A stretch of 64,000 nt of DNA, taken from assembly GCF_030227115.1 (NCBI RefSeq), contig NZ_JASSUA010000003.1, positions 416,579 through 480,578 of the forward strand, given 5' to 3'. Numbering within the stretch: the stretch's first letter is position 1; the number at the start of each line of letters is the position of its first letter. The position numbers were made by a program, and so were the translations under genes. This stretch comes from Marinobacter sp. SS13-12 (GTDB taxonomy: Bacteria; Pseudomonadota; Gammaproteobacteria; Pseudomonadales; Oleiphilaceae). Positions 26,913 through 35,871 of the stretch are shown piece by piece. The notes under the pieces are model-generated. The model searched no databases. It was not told the origin of the DNA and saw only the letters and a list, made by a program, of their open reading frames with translations.

Positions 26913-27656
26913 TCAGGCACTGTGTGTGCCTGCACAAAACCATTCCAGAAAACGGTAGCCAACACCAGGTTCCGTCTGGATATAATTCTGCTCTGTCGGG
27001 TCATCCCCGAGCTTTTGCCTGAGCCTGCCGATCAGGATTCGAAGATAATGGGTATCTTTGGTATGGGTCGGACCCCAGATATCCTTCAAAAGTTGGGACT
27101 GAGTGACGATCTTCCCGGACGCCAGCATCAGAACCTTCAGCACTGCGAATTCTTTCGGGGTTAACCTGACAGACTCTCCATTCACCGCGATCTTTCGCAG
27201 GGAGAGATCAATGTGCAATGCGCCATCATCAAAAATCACCGGAGCCTCAGTGAGTGGCCTGCTGTTCCGTTCACAGTTGCGCAGCTGGGTTCTGACCCGG
27301 GCCAATAATTCATCCACGCCGAACGGCTTGGTAACGTAGTCGTTAGCGCCCAGGTCGAGAGCTTTTACTTTCTCCAGCTCCTGGTCCCGAACAGACAGAA
27401 CAATAACCGGAACCGACGACCGTTCACGCAGAGCGGCAAGGACGTCAGAACCGTCCATATCCGGCAACCCCAGATCCAGAATTACGAGCCCGGGCGAGTG
27501 TCTGGCGCACAGGGCCAGGCCGGTTTCGCCAGTTTCAGCTTCCAGTATCTCGTAGCCCTCGGTTTTCAGGCTGATACGCAGGAAATGTCGAATCTGCGGT
27601 TCATCGTCGATAATCAGGATGCCCGGCTTTTCCCGGTTATGTGTTGATTCAGTCAT
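26913..27656 (-). CDS. kdpE: KdpE-like response regulator
   Basis: OmpR-family regulator of 247 residues: receiver with ILIIDDEPQIRHFLRISLKTE, phosphoacceptor in LVILDLGLPDMDG and GANDYVTKPF, then a winged helix with LTPKEFAVLKVLMLASG and LRQKLGDDP. The Q-I-R-x-F-L signature near the N-terminus is typical of KdpE. The start overlaps the kdpD stop by four bases. No kdpFABC is nearby; the divergent gene is trkH, so the likely target is Trk-type uptake. The final residues differ from E. coli KdpE. Confidence 0.9.
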   Translation of the reverse strand: MTESTHNREKPGILIIDDEPQIRHFLRISLKTEGYEILEAETGETGLALCARHSPGLVILDLGLPDMDGSDVLAALRERSSVPVIVLSVRDQELEKVKALDLGANDYVTKPFGVDELLARVRTQLRNCERNSRPLTEAPVIFDDGALHIDLSLRKIAVNGESVRLTPKEFAVLKVLMLASGKIVTQSQLLKDIWGPTHTKDTHYLRILIGRLRQKLGDDPTEQNYIQTEPGVGYRFLEWFCAGTHSA

Positions 27657-29614
27657 TCAATGGATTCCCGGTCAGATTCCTGTTCCGGTGATTCTATCAG
27701 GGGGAGGGTAATTTCTATGGTGGCTCCCCGATTGTCGGGGCCCGCCAGTGCCTGAATGCGCCCGCCATGGGCGGCAACCATGCCGTGGCAGATGGCGAGC
27801 CCAAGACCGCTGCCATGGGGGCTGCGATCGCCTTCACCACCGGTAAAGAACCTATCGAACACCTGGCCTCTCTGGTGCTCGGGGATGCCTGGCCCTTCAT
27901 CAGCGATGGTGATAACCAGTTCATCCATTTCCCGATAGGCACGGATGCTCAGAGTTGATCCGTCCGGGGCGAATTTTGCAGCGTTCTCAATGACATTTAC
28001 CAGCGCTTGCTCGATCAGGGCAGGGTGCACGAAGAGCAAGGGCAGATCATCAGCCACATCCCGCTCCACCCCGACTCTGGCCATCATGCTTTTCGTGCGC
28101 CTCAGAGCTGACGACAGGATGTCAGTCAGTGCGATCCAGTCTCTTTCTATCTCGAGAGTTCCGTGGCCAAGTTTTGTCATGTCGAGCAAGTTACGGATAT
28201 AGCGATCCAGTCGCTCACCCTCGCCGAGAACGGAATCCAACAGGCTTTCCCTGTCTTCATCAGACAGCCGATTCGACATGGATTTCAACGTGCTCGCGGA
28301 ACCAATCATTGAAGCGAGGGGCGTTCTCAGATCGTGAGAAATTGATGAAAGCAGGGCAGAGCGCAATCGTTCCGTTTCCTCAGCAACCCGGGAGGCGGAA
28401 AGATTGGCGGCCAGCTGCGTTCGAAACCAGGCCAGTCCCAATTGATGCACATAGACGCCAATGGCAAGTCCCCGGTAATACTCAGGCGTCATACTGTCTA
28501 CCCGCAGTCCCAGAACTGCGTAGACCTCACCATCTGCCTCGATAGGTTCAAACCGCCAAGGCAGACGGTTTATGGTATCCGAGAATGCACCACTGGGCTT
28601 TCCGTTACGCATGGCCCAGTCGATAGCAGAGTAGGCGGCCTCATTGAGCGTATGGGTCGGCCCACCTTGCGTGACCAGTTCGAGGTCACCCTTGTCCTGG
28701 CCAGGTTTAACAATAACGAGTGGTATCTTCAGTTGTGCGTACAGAGCTTCGATCGCTTCGTGCTGCACCGTTGTAATGTCCGGTGCGGAGGCCAGGCGAC
28801 GGGTGAAGTGGAGGTGGGCGTCCGTCAGGTCATTTGAAGCACGCAGCATCTGAACCTGGTCTCTGAGCCTGCCTGCAAGGTTCCCGCCCATGACCGCGAC
28901 AATCAGAAAGAGGACGACGGTCAGCAGCTCATCCGTCTCCACCATGTGGAAGGTCAGCCGGGGTTCGGTGAAAAAATAGTTATAGGTCAGAAAGCTCAAC
29001 ACAGCAGCAAACAATGCGGGGCGAATACCTGTTCGGGCTGCGACCCAAAGCACAGAGGTCAGGAAGATCAGGGACAGGTTGCCCAGAGGCAGCGCATTCT
29101 CGAGCCCCATTGAAACCGCCGTAGCGGCACCGACACTGGCCACCGCCCAGGCATAGTCACTCCATTCGGTATACGTGTTGAGATGTTCGACCAGATGGCG
29201 GCGCGGTTTGCGCGGGGCAGGGACGAAGGTGATGTCGAACGTTTCGGCCTGCTTCAGCAGTCGGCGACCGGTGGATTGGCGGAAGTCCCACCAGCGGCTG
29301 TAAGATCGGCCCAGAATCAATGTGGTGATGTTCTGCTCTTTTGCGAATGCCAGGAGCTCTTCTGCGACGTTATGGCCCCGAAGTCGCCTTACCTCCGCAC
29401 CTGATCTGGAAGCCAGTTCAAGTATCTGCTCCAGACGCTGCCGTTCCGCGGGCCCTGCACGTCCATTGTCGACGGTTACAACGGTCCAGTGTGCTTTGCC
29501 GCGATTGGCCAGTCGCCGTCCTGCCCGAACCAGTGCTTCGCCTTGGCCCGAGCCATCAACAGCGACCAGATAAGCCTCCGGTTTGCTCTCGGATTTGCAC
29601 TCTATGGATGTCAT
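27653..29614 (-). CDS. kdpD: Short KdpD-like sensor kinase lacking the N-terminal KdpD domain
   Basis: A 653-residue membrane sensor. It starts directly with a universal-stress-protein-like domain (about 12-130: YLVAVDGSGQGEALVRAGRR, LILGRSYSRWW). Four transmembrane helices follow (about 150-250, DUF4118), then a GAF-like region, HisKA (SSISHDLRTPLASMIGSAS) and HATPase_c (GLGLAICHGMVAAHGG). Full-length KdpD of about 900 residues carries an extra N-terminal Walker-type KdpD domain, which is absent here. It probably responds to K+ or turgor and phosphorylates the adjacent KdpE. AGAGG lies before the ATG at 29614. Confidence 0.88.
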   Translation of the reverse strand: MTSIECKSESKPEAYLVAVDGSGQGEALVRAGRRLANRGKAHWTVVTVDNGRAGPAERQRLEQILELASRSGAEVRRLRGHNVAEELLAFAKEQNITTLILGRSYSRWWDFRQSTGRRLLKQAETFDITFVPAPRKPRRHLVEHLNTYTEWSDYAWAVASVGAATAVSMGLENALPLGNLSLIFLTSVLWVAARTGIRPALFAAVLSFLTYNYFFTEPRLTFHMVETDELLTVVLFLIVAVMGGNLAGRLRDQVQMLRASNDLTDAHLHFTRRLASAPDITTVQHEAIEALYAQLKIPLVIVKPGQDKGDLELVTQGGPTHTLNEAAYSAIDWAMRNGKPSGAFSDTINRLPWRFEPIEADGEVYAVLGLRVDSMTPEYYRGLAIGVYVHQLGLAWFRTQLAANLSASRVAEETERLRSALLSSISHDLRTPLASMIGSASTLKSMSNRLSDEDRESLLDSVLGEGERLDRYIRNLLDMTKLGHGTLEIERDWIALTDILSSALRRTKSMMARVGVERDVADDLPLLFVHPALIEQALVNVIENAAKFAPDGSTLSIRAYREMDELVITIADEGPGIPEHQRGQVFDRFFTGGEGDRSPHGSGLGLAICHGMVAAHGGRIQALAGPDNRGATIEITLPLIESPEQESDRESIE

Positions 29615-29923
29615 GCAGCCTCTGTACGACGGGAAGCTCTGTCTGCACCAGGAATCGCCCTTGAGTTCGCTTCTGGCCCCGTAAAAATACCGTAAAAATT
29701 GACTACTTGCCGTCCTAAATTTCCTGTAGATATGGTTTGCTTACGCCTTTCCAGGAAAGTCCGGTCTTAAATAGGAGTAGGGGCGTGCAGCAGATTACGT
29801 TGATACTCACCCAAAAGCAGGTTTGTGCTCCGCCAGTATTCCAAGGTATGCAAAATTCACCGGGGCAGCAATGGGAATAGCATTACCGGAAAAGATTCGT
29901 GAAATGTCGGGACGATCCTGAAT
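29615..29923. promoter_or_regulatory. Divergent kdpD/trkH intergenic region
   Basis: This 309-bp gap holds no gene that I can support. By position it must contain the promoters of the kdpDE operon and of trkH and is the most likely binding region for KdpE. No convincing -35/-10 pair with good spacing was found by eye. A short direct repeat of GTAAAAAT lies at about 29681 and 29692. Confidence 0.4.
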
Positions 29924-31378
29924 ATGGCGCTGTTCAATATACTGCCTGTCGTTCAAATTCTTGGATTCTTGCTGATTCTCCTCAGCTTTTTGATGACGCT
30001 CCCGGTAAATCTATTGATGTTCGGTGAGACACCGGATTGGCTGGCCTTCGTAAAATCGGCAAGCATATGTTTTGGCGTTGGCTTGCTCTGTTTCCTCAGC
30101 GCTGGCCGAAAACGGCACGCACTCAAACAACGACAGATGTTTATCCTCACCGTCTCGGCCTGGATTTTCATTCCCTTGTTTTCGAGCCTGCCCTTGCTTT
30201 TGAGTGACCTGAAACTCAGCGTTACCGATGCCTTCTTCGAAAGTATTTCTGGCGTGACAACTACGGGCTCCACTGTATTGAGTGGCCTTGACCAATTGCC
30301 GGACGATATTTTGCTTTGGCGCTCAATCATGCAGTGGATGGGCGGCATCGGAATCATTGGGATGGCCGTCGCAATTCTGCCATTTCTGAGAATAGGTGGC
30401 ATGCGACTGTTTGCTACGGAATCGTCCGAATGGGCGGAAAAAGCGGTACCACGCACTAACCGCCTGGCTCGCGGGCTTGTATTCAGTTACCTGATTCTTA
30501 CGGCAGGTTGCATATCTGTGTATTGGCTATTGGGAATGGATCTGTTCAATGCACTCAACCATGCTCTGACCACGGTGTCGACAGGCGGGTACTCCACGTC
30601 CGACAGCTCAATGGGGCAGTACGATCAGCTTTCCATTCTTTTTGCGTCGACTATCTTCATGATGCTTGGTGGCATTCCATTCTTTCTGTTTGTCAGACTG
30701 CTGAATGGCCAGGTTCAGCCGCTACTGAGAGATCAACAGATCCATTTTTTCCTCAAATTTTTGCTGGTGATCGCGAGTGTAATTGCTTTTTACCGTATTG
30801 TGACTGACGGGACGGTTCCACTGGATGCCTTTGTCCATGCTTTATTTAATGTGACATCAGTGGTCACCACAACAGGGTATGCCTCGCAGGATTATTCGTT
30901 GTGGGGCCCATTCGTTATCGTATTGTTCTTTTTCCTGACATTTGTAGGTGGTTGTTCTGGTTCCACCAGCGGTGGAATGAAGATGTTCCGCTTTCAGCTG
31001 TCGATGCTACTTTTAAGAGAGCAGGTGCTTCGACTGTTGCACCCGAATGCGGTCATCGCCAGACACTACAATGGGCGTATTATCAGTGACGAAATTGTCG
31101 CTTCCAGTGTCGCGTTCTCTTTTATATTCCTGGCAACCCTGGCAGTGGTCGCCGCGATCCTGGCACTGTTGGGGCTTGATCTGACCACTAGCCTCACTGG
31201 TGCGGCAACTGCATTGGCAAACGTCGGTCCGGGACTGGGGGATATCATCGGCCCGGCAGGTAACTTCCAGCCATTGCCGGATGCAGCCAAATGGGTATTG
31301 ATGATGGCAATGCTGTTGGGGCGGCTGGAGCTTCTGAGTGTGTTTGTTATGTTTTCACCGCAATTCTGGCGTAGTTGA
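29924..31378 (+). CDS. trkH: TrkH-family potassium uptake protein
   Basis: Membrane subunit of the Trk potassium transporter, 484 residues with about ten hydrophobic segments. The four pore-loop signatures with the filter Gly are visible: VTTTGSTVL, VSTGGYSTS, VTTTGYASQ and LANVGPGLG. Family landmarks SIMQWMGGIGIIGMAVAILP and GGCSGSTSGGMKMFR are present. TrkH normally works with the NAD-binding TrkA protein, which is not in this window. It is divergent from kdpDE, suggesting K+-responsive control. Confidence 0.95.
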   Translation: MALFNILPVVQILGFLLILLSFLMTLPVNLLMFGETPDWLAFVKSASICFGVGLLCFLSAGRKRHALKQRQMFILTVSAWIFIPLFSSLPLLLSDLKLSVTDAFFESISGVTTTGSTVLSGLDQLPDDILLWRSIMQWMGGIGIIGMAVAILPFLRIGGMRLFATESSEWAEKAVPRTNRLARGLVFSYLILTAGCISVYWLLGMDLFNALNHALTTVSTGGYSTSDSSMGQYDQLSILFASTIFMMLGGIPFFLFVRLLNGQVQPLLRDQQIHFFLKFLLVIASVIAFYRIVTDGTVPLDAFVHALFNVTSVVTTTGYASQDYSLWGPFVIVLFFFLTFVGGCSGSTSGGMKMFRFQLSMLLLREQVLRLLHPNAVIARHYNGRIISDEIVASSVAFSFIFLATLAVVAAILALLGLDLTTSLTGAATALANVGPGLGDIIGPAGNFQPLPDAAKWVLMMAMLLGRLELLSVFVMFSPQFWRS

Positions 31379-31489
31379 TCAGATGACCACACAAAGCGCG
31401 ATATCCGACTACCATCGTTCATAAACGCGCTGAATTTTGTCTACAATGAATGGACATTCCCACGACAGTTGGCCAGAGGATAGATAAAG

Positions 31490-31900
31490 ATGAAGCGACC
31501 AAAGCATCTGCAGGATTTGATCAAGCAGCTCTCGCCAAAAGTGGACTCGACGACCTATGTCTATTGCACAGTGCCGCACGCAAAGTATGGCGAGCTGGAA
31601 AAACTGAAACCCATTGTCAGCATTGCCGAACTGGAAGGTCTTACCCTGGTCATTCCTCTGGATCAGGCCAAAGCCGAGGGCCTGGACTACTACAGGGTGT
31701 TCCGACGCATTACGCTCGAGGGCCACTCCAGTCTTGAAGCCCTGGGGCTCACATCCGTAGTAACGAGCCTGCTTGCAGAGCGGGGCATTACCACCAATGT
31801 CATAGCAGGGTTTTATCATGATCACATGTTCGTACCCAGTGATCGGATTGATGAGGCGATGGAGGCATTGAAGGATCTGGCCAGCAATCCCGACGGTTAA
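31490..31900 (+). CDS. ACT-domain protein (tandem ACT-like)
   Basis: A 136-residue soluble protein with the segment YVYCTVPHAKYGELEKLKP and a second half with LTSVVTSLLAERGITTNVIAGFYHDHMFVP, characteristic of the small ACT_3/ACT_7 (DUF2241-type) proteins. Such proteins are presumed to bind small ligands, perhaps amino acids. The role is unknown. AGATAAAG precedes the ATG. It is 111 bp downstream of trkH and probably separate. Confidence 0.85.
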   Translation: MKRPKHLQDLIKQLSPKVDSTTYVYCTVPHAKYGELEKLKPIVSIAELEGLTLVIPLDQAKAEGLDYYRVFRRITLEGHSSLEALGLTSVVTSLLAERGITTNVIAGFYHDHMFVPSDRIDEAMEALKDLASNPDG

Positions 31901-32106
31901 AGGTGGGGGGCCGACCAGAGAAAGTAAAGGATTTTATTCTCAGGTAAGCTATTTTTAAATTAAGTCTAATTCCACGTCTTGGTAAACATCATTGGAACGG
32001 CAGTTGGAATTTCGCAACATCGAGATAGGCTAGTGTTCGATGGTGTTGAGGTCCTTCGGCAACCAGCCTCACGGTTATAGCTTCTTAACCCGTTTAAGGA
32101 GAAGTC

Positions 32107-32646
32107 ATGGCTGGCATAGAGGAAATGATTGACGACATACTGCGTCGCGAAGGCGGTTATGTCGACCACCCCGCCGATCGCGGCGGGCCCACCAAATTTG
32201 GGATTACCCAAAACACCCTGTCCCGTTACATCGGCCGCGCCGCGTTAAAAAGCGAAGTCAGAAATCTCAGTGAAGACGTGGCCCGGGATATCTACGAGAG
32301 CAACTACTTCGAAGGCCCGCGCATCCACCGCTTGCCGGAAGAAATCCAGCCGTTTATTTTCGATTGCGCGGTCAACCACGGCCCGCGGCGGGCGATAAAA
32401 TTCGTGCAAAGTGTGATCAACCAGGCCGGTAAGGAACCGCCCCTGGACGAGGACGGCGCCATGGGCCCCAACACCGCCAAAGCCGCTGCCTGGGCCCAAA
32501 ACGTCATGGGCGACTATTTTCTCAAAGCCTTATTGGAAGAGCGACGCAACTTTTACCGCACCATCGTCGCTTCCCGTCCCTCCCAGGAAGTTTTCCTCCG
32601 AGGTTGGATGAACCGTGTCGCCGAATTTGAGCAGGAGGTAGCCTGA
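32107..32646 (+). CDS. Glycoside hydrolase family 108 endolysin-like protein
   Basis: Predicted N-acetylmuramidase of 179 residues that cleaves peptidoglycan. The N-terminus has the catalytic Glu in LRREGGYVDHPADRGGPT, followed by KFGITQNTLSRYIGR. The C-terminal part shows the peptidoglycan-binding-like FIFDCAVNHGPRRAIKFVQ and DGAMGPNTAKAA. No signal peptide is visible, so export would need a holin; one is encoded directly downstream. The stop TGA overlaps the next ATG by one base. AAGGAGAAG lies before the start. No phage structural genes are nearby. Confidence 0.9.
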   Translation: MAGIEEMIDDILRREGGYVDHPADRGGPTKFGITQNTLSRYIGRAALKSEVRNLSEDVARDIYESNYFEGPRIHRLPEEIQPFIFDCAVNHGPRRAIKFVQSVINQAGKEPPLDEDGAMGPNTAKAAAWAQNVMGDYFLKALLEERRNFYRTIVASRPSQEVFLRGWMNRVAEFEQEVA

Positions 32647-33236
32647 TGGCCTGGTGGAGCGCAATCGGCGATGTTTTCAGAGGTAGCAAGGAAGTTGTCG
32701 AGGTTTTCAAGCCCAACGCCACCGAAAAAGAACAACACCGCCACAACGAAGTCATGGCCGACCTCGACCGCGACAAAGCCGTAATGGGGCAATTCGCCGC
32801 TGAGTTCGTCGACCGGAAAAATCGCACCTGGTGGGATTCGCTAATCGACGGATTAAATCGCTCGGTGCGCCCGGTCATCACCTTCGGCGTCCTGGCGTTT
32901 TTTATTATCGCACCCTTAAGCCCGGAAAAGTTCCTTCTGATAGCCCAATCCTACAGCCTCATGCCCACCGGCTACTGGGCGTTGCTGAGTGTTATCATCG
33001 GTTTCTATTTCGGCGGGCGCATGCAACTAAAATCCCAGGATATGGCAGTAAGAAAAGACGCCGTGCAGGCTGCCAAAAACCTGGTCGTGATGCGCAAGGA
33101 ATTTCGGCAATTAGACGAGGAGGACGACAGCAAGGAATCGAAAATCTTCGAAGCCGCCGTGGCCGAGCAGGGAACTCGGCCGAGCAATAAAGTGGTCGCG
33201 GAGTGGTTGGCGATGAAGAAGCCGGCGCATGATTGA
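32646..33236 (+). CDS. Holin of the three-transmembrane type
   Basis: A 196-residue protein with an amphipathic basic/acidic N-terminus (about 1-70), two to three hydrophobic segments (about 80-123: VRPVITFGVLAFFIIAPLS, YWALLSVIIGFYFGGRM) and a charged C-terminal tail of about 70 residues. This matches the Holin_3TMs type as I remember it, which is paired with GH108 endolysins in phages and some gene transfer agents. It is translationally coupled to the endolysin gene. The charged tail is longer than I would expect. Confidence 0.75.
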   Translation: MAWWSAIGDVFRGSKEVVEVFKPNATEKEQHRHNEVMADLDRDKAVMGQFAAEFVDRKNRTWWDSLIDGLNRSVRPVITFGVLAFFIIAPLSPEKFLLIAQSYSLMPTGYWALLSVIIGFYFGGRMQLKSQDMAVRKDAVQAAKNLVVMRKEFRQLDEEDDSKESKIFEAAVAEQGTRPSNKVVAEWLAMKKPAHD

Positions 33237-33345
33237 GCGGCAGATCCCCTGGTTGCTTCGGGCATAAGTATAACCATGCTCGTAGACTTGGCGAGATGGG
33301 TGCGGCCCTGAGAACGTTACGCTGATAAATGTGAGGTAGAAGTCG

Positions 33346-34260
33346 GTGAGCAACATGCTTCCAACACTAGAGCAGGAATGCAACGCCCTACAGGCGCCCT
33401 GCAAAGCAATCGAGTTGTTGCTGACGCCAAGGGTCGCAGATCTTGGTGGTTTCTCCGTGCGTCGTTTGTTACCGACTGCGAAGAGAAAAATGGTTGGCCC
33501 CTGGATATTCTTTGATGAGATGGGGCCTGCGACGTTTTCCGCCGGAGAGGGAATCAATGTCTTACCTCATCCGCACATAGGCATTGCCACTGTGACCTAC
33601 CTGTTCGAGGGTGAAATACTACATCGGGATTCGGTAGGTAGTTTGCAGTCCATTCGCCCCGGTGACATCAACCTGATGGTGGCGGGCAGGGGCATAGCTC
33701 ATTCTGAACGGGAGCGACCTGAGATAACCAATGTTGACCATGGCCTCCACGGACTTCAGCTTTGGTTGGCTCTGCCTGATCAGGATGAGGAAACCGAGCC
33801 TTCATTCCATCACTACAGTGAGCACGAGATTCCTGCGATGGAAGTTGATGGGGTGCCGGTACGCGTAATGATCGGCAGTGCCTGGGGAGTGACATCGCCC
33901 GTGCTTCAATTTGCCGATACCCTCTATGCCGAAGCTTCACTGAAGGCTGGCCAGGCTCTCGAATTGCCAGATGCTCCGGAGCGCGCTGTATACGTCGTTC
34001 AGGGCTCGCTCGACGCAGCGGGCACAAATTTACCCACTCACAGCATGGCGATAGTGTCTGCCGGTGAGACGGTATCCATCACTGCCGCGGAAAACTCCCG
34101 TATCGTCTTGATTGGAGGTAAACCGGTAGGGCGGCGATTTATAGAGTGGAATTTCGTATCTTCCCGGAAGGAACGTATCGCTCAGGCAAAAAATGACTGG
34201 CGTGATGGGAGGTTTGCCAAAGTACTCGGAGACGAAAACGAATTTATACCACTACCCTGA
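33346..34260 (+). CDS. Pirin-family protein
   Basis: A 304-residue bicupin. The first cupin carries the family metal-binding pattern: NVLPHPHIGIATVTYLFEGE, ILHRDSVGS, IRPGDINLMVAGRGIAHSE. The C-terminal cupin is recognisable but less conserved. Pirins bind iron or other metals and some have quercetinase activity; the substrate here is unknown. The GTG at 33346 is used because GAGGT lies 8 bases upstream; the ATG at 33355 is an alternative. The gene is monocistronic. Confidence 0.92.
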   Translation: MSNMLPTLEQECNALQAPCKAIELLLTPRVADLGGFSVRRLLPTAKRKMVGPWIFFDEMGPATFSAGEGINVLPHPHIGIATVTYLFEGEILHRDSVGSLQSIRPGDINLMVAGRGIAHSERERPEITNVDHGLHGLQLWLALPDQDEETEPSFHHYSEHEIPAMEVDGVPVRVMIGSAWGVTSPVLQFADTLYAEASLKAGQALELPDAPERAVYVVQGSLDAAGTNLPTHSMAIVSAGETVSITAAENSRIVLIGGKPVGRRFIEWNFVSSRKERIAQAKNDWRDGRFAKVLGDENEFIPLP

Positions 34261-34365
34261 ACGTCCACTAATGACGCTCAATCACGAGAATAATCGATTG
34301 GAGAAATTGGCCGTCCGGCTCAAAGGGAGGCCGCTCAGGCGGGGCGCTTTCAGCGGCTCCTGAAA

Positions 34366-34482
34366 TCAATGTCCCAGTACATCGGTTTCGTTTTTCTTTG
34401 CGTTTTTCTCCTTTTTCTTTTCCTTGGGGGTTAAAAGTGGTTTCTTTTTAGTGTCTTTTTTTCTGTCCTGGCTTTTACTCAT
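34366..34482 (-). CDS. Short lysine-rich protein
   Basis: A 38-residue ORF, starting at the ATG at 34482 after AGGTGG. It is dominated by Lys and acidic residues (KKKPLLTPKEKKKEKNAKK) and has no hydrophobic segment. Similar small Lys-rich proteins are common hypothetical genes in Pseudomonas-like genomes; the function is unknown, perhaps nucleic-acid binding. The frame is open far upstream on this strand but that part has no coding look. Confidence 0.45.
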   Translation of the reverse strand: MSKSQDRKKDTKKKPLLTPKEKKKEKNAKKNETDVLGH

Positions 34483-34806
34483 GCGGTCTGTCCACCTATG
34501 TCTGATGCCCATGCTTTCAGCATCCAGTATGAACCCAATTTCGAGTAACTGATAGGATTTAGAGCGTGGCTCACACAAAAGGACGCACTTGATGACCAAC
34601 GGTCTCACTGGCAAAAAACGTTCATTCAAAAACCGGAAATGTTTGGCAGTCAACCAAGCCTGCCTGCCCGAGTGTCCGTGGAGCTGTTCGCAAGGGAAGG
34701 AATAAACCGGATTCTTGAATCGGCCAGAAGAACAGCGCCATCGACGAGCTATTGCCGTACAACTGGAGGTTGGCCATTCCTGACAAGGTATAATGGCCGG
34801 ATGCTT

Positions 34807-34861
34807 ACTCGTAACCGACATTGCTAAGCAGTGAGCGGGTCAATGATTGGGGGGCAGGTCA
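34807..34861 (+). repeat. Solo end of an IS3-family element
   Basis: GGGGGGCAGGTCA (34849-34861) is the reverse complement of the terminal sequence TGACCTGCCCCC found at 63560. The adjoining GTAACCGACATTGCTA (34811-34826) matches GTAACGGACATTACTA at the end of the transposase gene there (complement of about 63594-63609). So about 55 bp of a related IS end survives without a transposase. The rest of 34483-34882 shows no other gene. Confidence 0.55.
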
Positions 34862-34882
34862 ATTCTGGCTTCGAGACAATTG

Positions 34883-35014
34883 CTAGCCGATCAATTGATT
34901 TTCGTTATGCTTCTCAATGACCTGAGTTTTGCCGACAGCATAACTGAGTGTAACGGCTAGAGTGAAAAATGCCGCCAAGCCGCCAAACAGAGTAATTACA
35001 GGGATAATGTTCAT
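34883..35014 (-). CDS. Small single-pass membrane protein
   Basis: A 43-residue ORF starting at the ATG at 35014, with GGAGG 11 bases upstream. Residues about 2-26 form one hydrophobic helix (IIPVITLFGGLAAFFTLAVT) followed by a short hydrophilic tail. I do not recognise it. It could be one of the many small membrane proteins missed by gene finders; support is the ribosome site and the hydrophobic pattern. The 359 bp from 35015 to 35373 contain no further gene that I can support. Confidence 0.4.
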   Translation of the reverse strand: MNIIPVITLFGGLAAFFTLAVTLSYAVGKTQVIEKHNENQLIG

Positions 35015-35373
35015 CAGTTCAGAAACCTCCAGTGGTTTGTCGTTGGGGCGTGCTCCCGTTTCCAGAAGCCTTTCCAATCGATCAGGATCAGCGAACACAA
35101 TTCGTCGGTTGCCTCATAGTGTTCAAGCTCATCATTAGTGTACTAGGAAGAGGCTCTTCAAGGCGTATGAAGAAACCATTACTCGGCGTATGCAAATACC
35201 CGTATCTTACCCGCTTTGCCTAGACCACCAAGCAAAGCACATGTATTCGCCGGTTACGGCCTTTTCCAGGTGCCCGCTGCTTTTAGTTACACCTTCTTTG
35301 GTTGTTGAAACTGCTTTACTATGGCGGTGAAGTGGTGAAGCTTTAACCAAGCTTATAATCAGAGGGTGAGACT

Positions 35374-35871
35374 ATGAAACATTCTCCTGATTTAAAACCA
35401 AGCCTCTCTGAAAGTTTTTCATCTCTAGTTTCAAGTCACGCGTTTGTTTGGCTAGTGATCCCGCTGTTTTTTTTCGCCATATCGCATTACTCGCTCGCTG
35501 AGGACCTGACTCCAGTGCCTATGGCGTCGCTGGATGGGAAAGCCTTCAAGAGCAAGCTCGGGCCCGTGGGGAAGCCCATGGACGTCGACGACATCCTGGT
35601 TTTCGAAGACGGCCAGTTCGTATCCAAGGAGTGCGAGCGGCGCTGCGGCTATGCAAAGGTCGATTACTGGGTGAGAAGGGCTCAGGATGGCGCTATTGAG
35701 ATGCGAGCAGACGTGCCGTGTACGGAGTCTGACGCGATGATGCACTGGCGGGGTACCGTGCGCGGGGACAATATCGAAGGCTCCTTTACATGGGTAAACA
35801 AGCGTTGGTACTGGAACTTTGAAAAAGAGTTCCGGTTCAAGGGTCGGTTGGTGGAGGCCGACAGTCCATGA
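35374..35871 (+). CDS. Exported protein of unknown function
   Basis: A 165-residue protein with a hydrophobic segment at about 22-43 ending SLAED, either a signal peptide or an anchor. The mature part is beta-rich with paired Cys (KECERRCGYAKVDYW and ADVPCTESD), and the motif GTVRGDNIEGSFTW looks like the lipocalin-like strand repeats of secreted ligand-binding proteins. I do not recognise the family. The ATG follows AGAGGGTGAG. Its stop overlaps the start of the next membrane protein by four bases (ATGA), so they form an operon. Confidence 0.65.
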   Translation: MKHSPDLKPSLSESFSSLVSSHAFVWLVIPLFFFAISHYSLAEDLTPVPMASLDGKAFKSKLGPVGKPMDVDDILVFEDGQFVSKECERRCGYAKVDYWVRRAQDGAIEMRADVPCTESDAMMHWRGTVRGDNIEGSFTWVNKRWYWNFEKEFRFKGRLVEADSP

